Origin: a virus
Strand: one strand, 5' to 3'
IMG/VR virus record: IMGVR_UViG_3300030419_003381
Coordinates: 6,050-37,797 of that record
DNA: 31,748 bases
Below the pieces are notes generated by a model that saw only the letters and a list, made by a program, of their open reading frames with translations, did no database searches and was not told the origin of the DNA. A program made the position numbers and the translations under genes. Below, piece after piece: positions 1 to 6,046 of the stretch (its first letter is position 1; each line of letters starts with the position of its first letter).

Positions 1-34
1 CGATGGTCAAGCCCCTTTAAATTAAGGAGATATA

Positions 35-247
35 ATGAATAAATTAATGGCAACATCTATGGTGTCAGTAATATTAATTGCTGCAGTAGCAACATACATT
101 GAAATAAAGAATTATACACCTGAATATATTAGTGATTGTTGCAAATCATCATATAATAGAATAGAAACAATAAATAGATATAATAAAAAAGAAGTAAAGA
201 TCTATTGTTTAAATTGTAATAAATGGTGCGATTTGATAAAGAAATAA
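35..247 (+). CDS. Small membrane-anchored Cys-rich protein (70 aa)
   Basis: Not recognised by family. Residues about 5-22 are a hydrophobic run that would act as a signal anchor or single membrane helix. The soluble part carries five cysteines: a CC pair near residue 35 and YCLNCNKWC near residues 57-65, which could bind a metal. The ATG is preceded by AAGGAGA with a short spacer, matching the ribosome binding sites of its neighbours. It opens the tightly packed + strand series and ends 19 nt before the HNH gene. An inner-membrane phage microprotein is the simplest reading; no specific role can be assigned. Confidence 0.6.
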   Translation: MNKLMATSMVSVILIAAVATYIEIKNYTPEYISDCCKSSYNRIETINRYNKKEVKIYCLNCNKWCDLIKK

Positions 248-266
248 TACTAAAGGAGACAAGACA

Positions 267-950
267 ATGTTATTAGATGAATTTTATGAAAGAATAGAAG
301 GTTGGATAGGACCAATGGAATTGCCTGATGGAAAATTAAAAGTAATGAGAATGAGAGATGTTCCTCACGAACATACTAGACCTGATGGTAGAATAATGAA
401 GAAATACGTTGACACTAAATATTATCAATGGTATAATTGCTGTATATGTGGTGAACTAGCAATTACATCTCATATGACTAAAGAAACAAAAAATAAACCA
501 AGAGTATGTGAAAGCCCAAATAAATCGGGTAAAGGTAAAACTTGCCATTATATACATAATAGCAGGACAATCAAAACATTAAAATCTAATGGACAATTTT
601 CTAATAAAGATAATTTAACAACTAAATATGGTTATCCAGGATGGTATCAATCAACTTATGATGATGAAGGTATGTGGGTAAGTACTAGATTTATCTTTAA
701 ACATAGAGATGTAATGGAAGAAAAATTAGGAAGAGAGTTGGAAGACTGGGAAAAAGTACATCATATAGATATGGATAAAATGAATTTTGATAAAGATAAT
801 TTGTGGGTATGTAATAATAGTCAACACATTAAAGCACATATGTCATTTAATAAACATTGCAGAGAAGCTATGAATAATTTAGTCCAATTTGCATTTAATA
901 AAGAGACAGGTAAATATTATTTAATAAATAAGGAGACAGTAAATGAGTAA
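267..950 (+). CDS. HNH endonuclease (phage homing-type)
   Basis: This is a 227-residue protein with a clear HNH nuclease module. The stretch LGRELEDWEKVHHIDMDK (about 154-171) followed by N173, N178-L, H187 and H191 matches the phage HNH pattern, in which a His-His-x-Asp leads the beta-beta-alpha metal site. An N-terminal zinc-ribbon-like region (C58, C59, C61, C81, C93) probably helps structure or DNA binding. Such enzymes nick or cleave double-stranded DNA, and many are free-standing homing endonucleases. A good ribosome site (AAAGGAG) precedes the ATG. Its end overlaps the next ATG by 8 nt, so it is translated within the operon. The alternative is a packaging or recombination HNH enzyme, but no terminase is nearby. 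Confidence 0.85.
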   Translation: MLLDEFYERIEGWIGPMELPDGKLKVMRMRDVPHEHTRPDGRIMKKYVDTKYYQWYNCCICGELAITSHMTKETKNKPRVCESPNKSGKGKTCHYIHNSRTIKTLKSNGQFSNKDNLTTKYGYPGWYQSTYDDEGMWVSTRFIFKHRDVMEEKLGRELEDWEKVHHIDMDKMNFDKDNLWVCNNSQHIKAHMSFNKHCREAMNNLVQFAFNKETGKYYLINKETVNE

Positions 951-1146
951 ACCAGTTTATATTCATGCTATATGTCCTACATGTGGCGATCCTTATGATT
1001 GGAGTAAAGAAGATTTATGTTGTGGAAACATGAATATGTTAGTATATGAAAGTAATGATGAGAAGTTTGGCAGAGAAGTAATGCTTGAATATGCTAAGAT
1101 GAATGATGATAAGGTAAAAGGATTGGAGGTTACAAAATATGTTTAG
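943..1146 (+). CDS. Small zinc-ribbon-like protein (67 aa)
   Basis: A short protein with CPTCG at residues 11-15 and a CC pair about 13 residues later, the spacing of a small zinc ribbon. No family is recognised. The ATG lies inside the end of the HNH gene, and the 3' end overlaps the start of the following 34-residue gene by 8 nt, so all three are probably translationally coupled. A zinc-stabilised adaptor or nucleic-acid-binding microprotein is plausible but unproven. Confidence 0.6.
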   Translation: MSKPVYIHAICPTCGDPYDWSKEDLCCGNMNMLVYESNDEKFGREVMLEYAKMNDDKVKGLEVTKYV

Positions 1147-1243
1147 ACCTTTCAAAGATTATTTAGAATTAGGCACACTGATAGCTGTATGTGTAGCTAT
1201 GTGGTTATGCTTAATCTATTTAATAAAATTAATGATAATGTAG
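1139..1243 (+). CDS. 34-residue membrane microprotein
   Basis: A short frame starting MFRPFKDYLEL and continuing with an uninterrupted hydrophobic stretch (about residues 12-33, LIAVCVAMWLCLIYLIKLMI), so it is a single-helix membrane peptide. The start is supported by GGAGGT at 1125-1130 with an 8-nt spacer, one of the strongest ribosome sites in the region. It overlaps the preceding gene by 8 nt. Function is unknown; candidates are a holin-like, superinfection-exclusion or host-membrane-modifying peptide. Confidence 0.55.
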   Translation: MFRPFKDYLELGTLIAVCVAMWLCLIYLIKLMIM

Positions 1244-1247
1244 AATA

Positions 1248-1358
1248 ATTATAACTGCCTATAGTAGCTAGATCTGATAAAACTGAGCTATTGAGGTTAA
1301 TGGGCAAGACAAGAATATCATGGTAGCACCTGGTACAAGTTCTTGCCCCAGTTATAAT
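1248..1358 (+). ncRNA. Candidate three-way-junction structured RNA
   Basis: A gene-free stretch containing nested helices. P1 is a perfect 10-bp pairing of ATTATAACTG (1248-1257) with CAGTTATAAT (1349-1358). P3 is a perfect 8-bp pairing of GGGCAAGA (1302-1309) with TCTTGCCC (1341-1348), which abuts P1 without unpaired bases on the 3' side. P3 is capped by a smaller hairpin (about 1316-1335). P2 (1262-1269 with 1286-1293) contributes 8 bp including two G-T wobbles. The layout is a three-way junction with coaxial P1/P3, just 5' of the ribosome site for the gene at 1377. It could be a cis-regulatory leader or a stand-alone small RNA. It does not fit a tRNA or the hammerhead consensus. Confidence 0.5.
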
Positions 1359-1376
1359 AAAATAAGGAGATAGGTA

Positions 1377-1586
1377 ATGCTAGGATGTACAAGTACTAGT
1401 ATAAGTGATATTATTACATTTTATAGAGCTCAATTAGCTAAGTTTGAAAAAATAGGGATAGGTGGATATACTGAGTTTAAGGTAAAAATTACAGAAGAGG
1501 TAATGGATATTACAAGAAAGAGATTATATGAATTACAAACCAAAAAAGAGAATTTAATTTATAGGGAGAGAAATCATGGAAAATGA
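1377..1586 (+). CDS. Hypothetical small protein (69 aa)
   Basis: Not recognised. The protein is mostly charged and probably helical after a short N-terminal Ser/Thr-rich segment, with a basic C-terminus. The ATG follows AAGGAGATAG, and the frame overlaps the next gene by 11 nt. Its leader contains the candidate structured RNA at 1248-1358, so expression may be controlled by that fold. It sits two genes upstream of the ubiquitin-like gene, which may or may not be meaningful. Confidence 0.6.
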   Translation: MLGCTSTSISDIITFYRAQLAKFEKIGIGGYTEFKVKITEEVMDITRKRLYELQTKKENLIYRERNHGK

Positions 1587-1827
1587 AGTTCAGCCTTTTA
1601 TAGTATTCATGTCAATAAAAAATGAAAAAGGTAAGGTAGAAGATATACCATTAAGACCATTTTCTTATGAAGGGGAAGCAAAAGTTTACATAGCTGGATA
1701 TGTTGACGCTATAGTTAATCATACTGGCGAAGCAAATCATGCTGATGTAATGGGTCAGTTTTCAATACGAAATGTAACTGGCGAGATTAACGTTAATAAA
1801 TCAGATAAGGAGACTAAAAATGTCTAA
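1576..1827 (+). CDS. Hypothetical protein (83 aa), directly upstream of the ubiquitin-like gene
   Basis: Not recognised. The sequence alternates short hydrophobic beta-like stretches (PFIVFMSI, KVYIAGYVDAIVN, GQFSIRNVTGEINV), suggesting a small mixed alpha/beta fold. GGGAGAG precedes the ATG. It overlaps the previous gene by 11 nt and the ubiquitin-like gene by 8 nt, so it is almost certainly co-translated with the latter. A partner or target of the ubiquitin-like protein is possible from position only. Confidence 0.6.
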   Translation: MENEVQPFIVFMSIKNEKGKVEDIPLRPFSYEGEAKVYIAGYVDAIVNHTGEANHADVMGQFSIRNVTGEINVNKSDKETKNV

Positions 1828-2029
1828 AACAGTAAAAATACTATCAGGTGGTGGTTTCGTAACTAAAGAAACACGTGCTGAAACAATGAGTGAATTGCGA
1901 GAAGAAGAGGGTATTAGCTCTACTGCTTCTGCAGCTGTAGGTGGAGTAAATGTAAATAATTCATATCAAATACAAGAAGGTGATATTATTGCATTTGTAA
2001 ATAATGATAAAACTGGTGGTATAAAATAA
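1820..2029 (+). CDS. ThiS/MoaD-like beta-grasp ubiquitin-like protein ending TGGIK
   Basis: A 69-residue protein with the layout of ThiS, MoaD and related ubiquitin-like proteins. It has a first strand (TVKIL, residues 4-8), a TMSELREEEGI helix segment (22-32, compare TVAELL in ThiS), a middle strand (AAVGGVNVN), then IQEGDIIAFV (51-60) matching the LxxGDxVAF signature of MoaD. It ends in Gly66-Gly67 followed by Ile-Lys. In this superfamily the C-terminal di-glycine is adenylated by an E1-like enzyme and used for sulphur transfer or conjugation. The two residues after Gly-Gly imply proteolytic trimming. JAB peptidase, E1-like and candidate E2 genes lie 1.8-4.7 kb downstream on the same strand. 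No molybdopterin or thiamine genes are present, which favours a conjugation role. Confidence 0.75.
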   Translation: MSKTVKILSGGGFVTKETRAETMSELREEEGISSTASAAVGGVNVNNSYQIQEGDIIAFVNNDKTGGIK

Positions 2030-2039
2030 AGTCTGTCTC

Positions 2040-2436
2040 AATCCTTGGGTAGAGGATGTAAAATAAGCTACCCAAAATTTAACCATAGTTTCTAAGATAT
2101 TATCGATGCCACAGTTAGTTAGAGCCTGGATAGATAAGCCTGGTCTTAGACTAGAACAAAACAGGTGAGATGCGTACCGACGTGCGGTCTATGAGGCATA
2201 CTGCATAATTTGTTACTATGGTATTCTTACCACACCCCGGCATAAAGCTATGACCCACTTTTTTAGCCTATCTTGCAGATTAGCTCCGGGGTGTATCTTA
2301 TTATCCATAAAGAGCCATAGGCAATTCAAGTGATTAATTTCGCTTGACCACGTAAAATAAGACGTTAGTGTTTTGTTTCGAATTGCTATTATAAGGCTAC
2401 AAGTTGCTTATAAAAAACTGTAAAGTCCTATGGCTA
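2040..2436 (+). ncRNA. Candidate large (about 400 nt) structured RNA
   Basis: The 420-nt gap 2030-2449 has no convincing frame but many long complementary segments: TTGGGTAG 2045-2052 with 2068-2075 (8 bp); ACCATAGT 2082-2089 with 2215-2222 (8 bp); TCTAAGA 2091-2097 with 2144-2150 (7 bp); ACCG 2176-2179 with 2185-2188; ACACCCCGG 2232-2240 with 2286-2294 (9 bp), extended by AGCTA 2246-2250 with 2281-2285; and AGCCATAGG 2313-2321 with 2427-2435 (9 bp), which encloses CAATTC 2322-2327 with 2380-2385, a stacked hairpin 2328-2345 and ATAAG 2391-2395 with 2407-2411. It is more GC-rich than flanking genes. The size recalls the large ornate RNAs found in phages (GOLLD, ROOL), but I could not match a consensus. 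It lies directly after the ubiquitin-like gene. Confidence 0.6.
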
Positions 2437-2467
2437 GTGGATATAAATATTGATAATAGGAGTTGAT

Positions 2468-2746
2468 ATGTATAATAAATGTTTTAATTGTGAAGCATGT
2501 TTGAATTGTAATAAAAAGAAAGGTCATTGTCAATGTAACAAATTTAATGCTTATAGAAATGAGACTATGACTTTCGGTAAATATAAAGGGTTATCCTTTA
2601 AAGACATGAAAAATAACTATCCTGATTATTTAATATGGTTGTCAAGTAATATGCCTAAAAGTCGTATGCCTGATAAATTATATTATTATATAAAAGTTAA
2701 TAGAGATGAGATAAATAGCTTAGCAAGTAAAAAAAGGAGACAATAA
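2468..2746 (+). CDS. Cys-rich zinc-finger plus DUF3820-like protein (92 aa)
   Basis: I start at ATG 2468 because AGGAG lies 5 nt upstream; an in-frame TTG at 2450 lacks such a site. The N-terminus is a dense cysteine cluster (CFNCEACLNC...CQC, residues 5-22) fit for one or two zinc ions. The following TFGKYKGLSFKDM...YLIWL matches the short FGKYKG...YL-WL domain known as DUF3820, often found near or fused to exonucleases and in phage small proteins. Function is not established. The stop overlaps the next ATG as TAATG. A nucleic-acid-related role is a reasonable guess. Confidence 0.6.
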   Translation: MYNKCFNCEACLNCNKKKGHCQCNKFNAYRNETMTFGKYKGLSFKDMKNNYPDYLIWLSSNMPKSRMPDKLYYYIKVNRDEINSLASKKRRQ

Positions 2747-3114
2747 TGGGATTTGATATAGTAGGTAAAAAAGCAAAATCTGAAAAAGGTGAATATTTTA
2801 GGAATAATGTATGGTTTTGGAGACCTTTATGGCAATATATATGCATTGAATGTGACGATATATTAACTATAAAGCAAGCTGAAGGTGGATGTTTTAATGA
2901 TGGAGTTAAAATAAGTAAAGCTAAAGCAGAAAGAATAGCTAAAAGGCTTGAAGAAAAGATACAAGATGGATCAGTTGACTTGCATAAAGCTGGATATGAT
3001 GCAACAGTTGATAAAGTTGGGGATAAATGGGCTCAAAATTACCCATTTTTAACTGAAAATGTAGTAAAATTTGCTGAATTTTGTAAAGAATCTGGTGGAT
3101 TTGAAATCTGGTAA
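2746..3114 (+). CDS. Conserved phage hypothetical protein (122 aa)
   Basis: The opening MGFDIVGKKAKSEKGEYFRN and the aromatic motif VWFWRPLW (residues 22-29) resemble a widespread tailed-phage protein of unknown function that typically begins MG-D--G and carries a YFRNNVWWWRPLW-type segment. The middle has two cysteines (CIEC), then a charged helix (AKAERIAKRLEEKI) and a C-terminal helix (NVVKFAEFCKESGGF). Length is typical of the group. It is coupled to the previous gene by TAATG. No catalytic residues can be proposed. Confidence 0.65.
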   Translation: MGFDIVGKKAKSEKGEYFRNNVWFWRPLWQYICIECDDILTIKQAEGGCFNDGVKISKAKAERIAKRLEEKIQDGSVDLHKAGYDATVDKVGDKWAQNYPFLTENVVKFAEFCKESGGFEIW

Positions 3115-3123
3115 AGGAGACAT

Positions 3124-3474
3124 ATGTATTATAATACAAATAAAGAGACAGGCGATCAATTAAACGATTCAAAGTCTAAAGCTAAAACACAAGATGAAAT
3201 AATATTAGATATTTTTAATACTTTTAGACTAAACAATGGATTAAGTCCATCTGAAGTAGAAGTATTATTAGTAGAAAGATATAATAAAAATTGGCCACTA
3301 ACTAGTATAAGAAGATCTATATCTACTTTAACTGATCAGGGTAAGTTAACTAAAACCAATAAGTTACGAGGAGGTAAGTATAATAAAAATGAACACGTCT
3401 GGAAATTTAAACCGAAAACACGTCAAGATATTAATGACACACATACTCCTGCAGAAAGGGATAATAGATTTTAA
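3124..3474 (+). CDS. Winged helix-turn-helix DNA-binding protein (116 aa)
   Basis: After a polar N-terminus (about 22 residues), the segment from TQDEIILDIF to EHVWKF (about residues 23-94) reads as a winged helix: helix 1 (EIILDIFNTFRL), helix 2 (SPSEVEVLLV), recognition helix (LTSIRRSISTLTDQGKL) and a basic wing (TKTNKLRGGKYNKNEHVW). Such proteins bind DNA as regulators or architectural factors. The ATG follows AAAGGAGAC. It is the only obvious transcription-factor-like protein in the window and precedes the E2/JAB/E1 genes, so it may regulate part of this block. Confidence 0.6.
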   Translation: MYYNTNKETGDQLNDSKSKAKTQDEIILDIFNTFRLNNGLSPSEVEVLLVERYNKNWPLTSIRRSISTLTDQGKLTKTNKLRGGKYNKNEHVWKFKPKTRQDINDTHTPAERDNRF

Positions 3475-3640
3475 ATGGGATACATGTGCGGGATCTAATG
3501 AATTATATTTTAGAATTGGTTATTATGATAAGTTCTTTTTAGAAGATGGATTGCAAAATGTTTTTAAAGAAGTTGAACACGAAGACAGTGATTGTGGATT
3601 ATTGTATTCATATTATTTAAAGGAAAAAGATGAAGACTAG
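3389..3640 (+). CDS. Hypothetical protein (83 aa or shorter), overlapping the winged-helix gene
   Basis: Not recognised. The frame overlaps the preceding gene by 86 nt. The first ATG has GAGGAGGT upstream but with an unusually long spacer of about 14 nt. The internal ATG at 3434 would shorten the overlap but has no clear ribosome site, so the start is uncertain. The rest is acidic with aromatic residues (LYFRIGYYDKFF, LLYSYYLKEKDED). It overlaps the following small gene by 11 nt. Confidence 0.45.
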   Translation: MNTSGNLNRKHVKILMTHILLQKGIIDFKWDTCAGSNELYFRIGYYDKFFLEDGLQNVFKEVEHEDSDCGLLYSYYLKEKDED

Positions 3641-3815
3641 AATAGATAAATTGAAAAGTTGTAATAAGTGCAGAAAAGTTTGGCATAAAACCTATAGAAT
3701 AACCAGAACAGTTAATTATAATGGATACAGTTATTATAATGACTTTCCACATTATGGATTAGAAAAAGTGGATTGTCCAAAATGTAAGGAGATAAAAAAT
3801 GGCAGCAACGCTTGA
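3630..3815 (+). CDS. Zinc-ribbon microprotein (61 aa) upstream of the E2-like gene
   Basis: Two well separated Cys pairs, CNKC (residues 11-14) and CPKC (about 49-52), flank a tyrosine-rich beta-like segment, the pattern of a four-cysteine zinc ribbon. An AAAGGAA site precedes the ATG. The gene overlaps the previous frame by 11 nt and the E2-like gene by 17 nt, so it is translated with the conjugation genes. A zinc ribbon in this position could be a substrate-binding adaptor, but only its location supports that. Confidence 0.55.
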   Translation: MKTRIDKLKSCNKCRKVWHKTYRITRTVNYNGYSYYNDFPHYGLEKVDCPKCKEIKNGSNA

Positions 3816-5082
3816 TGCAAGAAATAGGTTCTTAGATGGTATTCGAGATATAGATAATATTATAGAAAGAATAGCATTAGGACCACAAGAGGAAGTGTTA
3901 GAAAAGTTTACAGAGCTAAATAGAAGATTTGGTACTGATTTTAGATGTACGCCAACATTTAGATGGGCACCTGGATTCTATAAAAAGTTAATGAATGAAG
4001 CTGGTAGATTATCTAATATTACTATTCAAAAGAATAAAGTATCTACTTATGCCAATCAAATACAAAATGGTAGATGGTATGTAGATGCTTTTATGACTAA
4101 AATACGAGAGATAGATAATAAACTATATTATTTAAGGAATAGCGGTATTTGTTTTCAAGATAATACTGATGATGTAAATAGAGTGCTTGGAGAATACAGA
4201 GATACTATATCTGATAGTATAGATGTTGCAATGGAAACATATCCTAATATGAATATATCTATTTATCATGGAATACATAGTGGCGATAGATCAAGATCAG
4301 TTCATGCTATTACATTTCACATTTATCTAGAAAATACTTGTATGAATATAAATATGGGAGGTGAAACTGTAAATGTTCCAATGGGAGACTTAGATATTAT
4401 TATATCTGTTGATTTAATAAAAAATATAATGAATAGAATAAGAAATGTTAGCAGATATTCACAAGGAAATACACAAAGTACTCATAGTAGCAATTGGAAT
4501 GGTGCTATATTTCATCCTCAAGAAGAAAATATACTATTTCCATATATTGGCAGAAATACATGGAATCATTCATTAAATGTTAATTTCGCTGAAGGACAAA
4601 ATACACCTGCAAAGTTTAATAATGTATGCTTTGGTGATTATACAAGTGAAATAGTAGAAGCTGCATGGAAAGGCGATATATTAGCTTTGTTTGCATGGAT
4701 TAATATATGGACTCAAAACTTTAATGTAGGTAGAACAGGACCTTTAAATGGATTTGAAACTATGTTTCATGGTATATGGCCTGAAATGGCAAGTGAAGTA
4801 TGGGAGTCAAGCGGAAGACTAGGTCATGTTTCTAGAATGGAAGGTTGTAACTATGCAGAAGTATTACAAGAAGCACAGCCTGCACAAGATGAATCATATT
4901 GCGATAGATATCAATGTATTCTTCGTGATAATTGTGCTGCATATAGGGCTATGTATATACCGCCAGAAACAACAGAAAATAATAGAGAAGTAGCTAATCA
5001 AGAGGGAGAAAGAACATTAACAGAAGCTGAAATACTAGCAATGTATCAAGGCATAAACACAGTGGATGTAAATCCATTTTAA
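3799..5082 (+). CDS. Candidate E2-like (ubiquitin-conjugating fold) protein, 427 aa
   Basis: The N-terminal about 130 residues are helical and unfamiliar. Residues about 150-330 hold an E2-like reading: a beta-rich region (AITFHIYLE, DLDIIISVDL), then an FHPQ motif with His239-Pro240, and about 35 residues later NNVCFGD with Cys277 followed by a long helix and WINIW. Bacterial E2-like families typically show an HPH/HPN motif, then N-x-C-x-G-(D/N) with the catalytic Cys, followed by hydrophobic helices. The C-terminus adds a possible metal site (C350, C368, C373, C379) and an acidic tail. AAGGAG lies before the ATG. JAB and E1-like genes follow immediately (13-nt gap, then overlap), the strongest support for an E2 role. 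It could instead be a substrate or scaffold of the system. Confidence 0.5.
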   Translation: MAATLDARNRFLDGIRDIDNIIERIALGPQEEVLEKFTELNRRFGTDFRCTPTFRWAPGFYKKLMNEAGRLSNITIQKNKVSTYANQIQNGRWYVDAFMTKIREIDNKLYYLRNSGICFQDNTDDVNRVLGEYRDTISDSIDVAMETYPNMNISIYHGIHSGDRSRSVHAITFHIYLENTCMNINMGGETVNVPMGDLDIIISVDLIKNIMNRIRNVSRYSQGNTQSTHSSNWNGAIFHPQEENILFPYIGRNTWNHSLNVNFAEGQNTPAKFNNVCFGDYTSEIVEAAWKGDILALFAWINIWTQNFNVGRTGPLNGFETMFHGIWPEMASEVWESSGRLGHVSRMEGCNYAEVLQEAQPAQDESYCDRYQCILRDNCAAYRAMYIPPETTENNREVANQEGERTLTEAEILAMYQGINTVDVNPF

Positions 5083-5095
5083 TTAAGGAGATAAG

Positions 5096-6046
5096 ATGAA
5101 TCAAGACTTTTATATAAGTGAAAAAGACTGGAATAAAATCCAGAATTATGCTCAGGCAGCTTATAATAGTAGTAAATCTGAGATAGGCGGTATGTTAGTA
5201 GCTATTGAAGATAAAGATGGTGATTGGGAATTAAAGGATCCAGTCATACTTAAGCAAGAAATTAGCGGGAGTAATTGTGTATTAGATAAAGACGATCTAG
5301 CTTTATATTATACTAAAGTGGGAAGTAAACTCAAAAATAAAAACTTTCGCTTTGTATGGTGGCATAGTCATCACACAATGGATGCTTTCTGGTCAGGCAC
5401 AGACCTAACTGCTATTAAAGAATATTCTGATGGAGATTTTAGCTTTGCTTTAGTCGTAAATCTTAAAGAAGAATATAAACTTAGAGTTTCAATATGGAAA
5501 CCTTTTGAGGTACATGAAGATGTAGATCTAACTATCATGTCTAAAGAAAAGAAAGTACCTAAGAAGATAGAAGATGAAGTTGATGATAAATGTAGTGAAA
5601 TTTTTCATAATTATACTACATCTATATATAAAAATGGCAAATGGAGTAACGTTGACAAGGGAAAGTCGAATCAGATGACTCTAATGGATACCAAGGATAC
5701 CAAAGTTGGTGGTCTAAAGTTTAATCCTGAGTTATCTGGAGACACAGAAGATTATATTTATGCTTATGGTATGGTAGATGAGATGAATAAAAGATATTGT
5801 GATGGCAGATTGACATATGAAGGATGGATTCTGATGGCTAAAGATGTAAATAAGTTACTTAAAAGCACTTATGAAAGTCCTTATAGGGTAGAACTTGTAA
5901 CTGAGAGTGTACTTTCAGATCAAGTTATGTTATCAACACCGCATGAATATATAAACGTAGACCCAACCATAGATCCTCTTTTCGATGAGCACTATGAAGA
6001 TTGGCTAGATTATAAATCATGGAACGCATCATATGGAGTAAAATAA
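5096..6046 (+). CDS. JAB/JAMM-family metallopeptidase (deubiquitinase-like), 316 aa
   Basis: The first about 145 residues form a JAB/MPN domain with every metal-site residue present: Glu29 in SEIGGMLV, then H90-S-H92 followed by exactly seven residues, Ser100 and Asp103, the HxHx7SxxD signature of active zinc isopeptidases. Such enzymes cleave after the Gly-Gly of ubiquitin-like proteins, either maturing precursors or removing conjugates. The C-terminal about 170 residues (from about 150) are charged, partly helical and not recognised; they could bind partners. TAAGGAGAT precedes the ATG. Its stop overlaps the E1-like ATG (TAATG). The neighbouring genes and the TGGIK end of the 1820-2029 protein make precursor processing the likely job. 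Confidence 0.88.
   Translation: MNQDFYISEKDWNKIQNYAQAAYNSSKSEIGGMLVAIEDKDGDWELKDPVILKQEISGSNCVLDKDDLALYYTKVGSKLKNKNFRFVWWHSHHTMDAFWSGTDLTAIKEYSDGDFSFALVVNLKEEYKLRVSIWKPFEVHEDVDLTIMSKEKKVPKKIEDEVDDKCSEIFHNYTTSIYKNGKWSNVDKGKSNQMTLMDTKDTKVGGLKFNPELSGDTEDYIYAYGMVDEMNKRYCDGRLTYEGWILMAKDVNKLLKSTYESPYRVELVTESVLSDQVMLSTPHEYINVDPTIDPLFDEHYEDWLDYKSWNASYGVK

Noticed and set aside
3-20. Short frame ATGGTCAAGCCCCTTTAA at the left edge
   Set aside because: It is too short. It is more likely the tail end of a gene cut by the edge (TAA at 18-20 or 23-25), but the frame cannot be decided.
1248-1358. Possible tRNA or hammerhead ribozyme in the gap before 1377
   Set aside because: There is no T-arm GTTC or 7-bp acceptor layout, and the CTGATAAA stretch departs from the hammerhead CTGATGA core without a matching GAA element.
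2091-2160. Group I intron-like words (AAGATAT and AGACTAGA)
   Set aside because: They occur in the reverse of the canonical order, with no P3/P7 pairing evident and no split gene on either side.
2344-2372. Possible sigma-70 promoter (TTGACC) in the non-coding region
   Set aside because: No acceptable -10 element at 16-18 nt, and the bases take part in predicted RNA helices.
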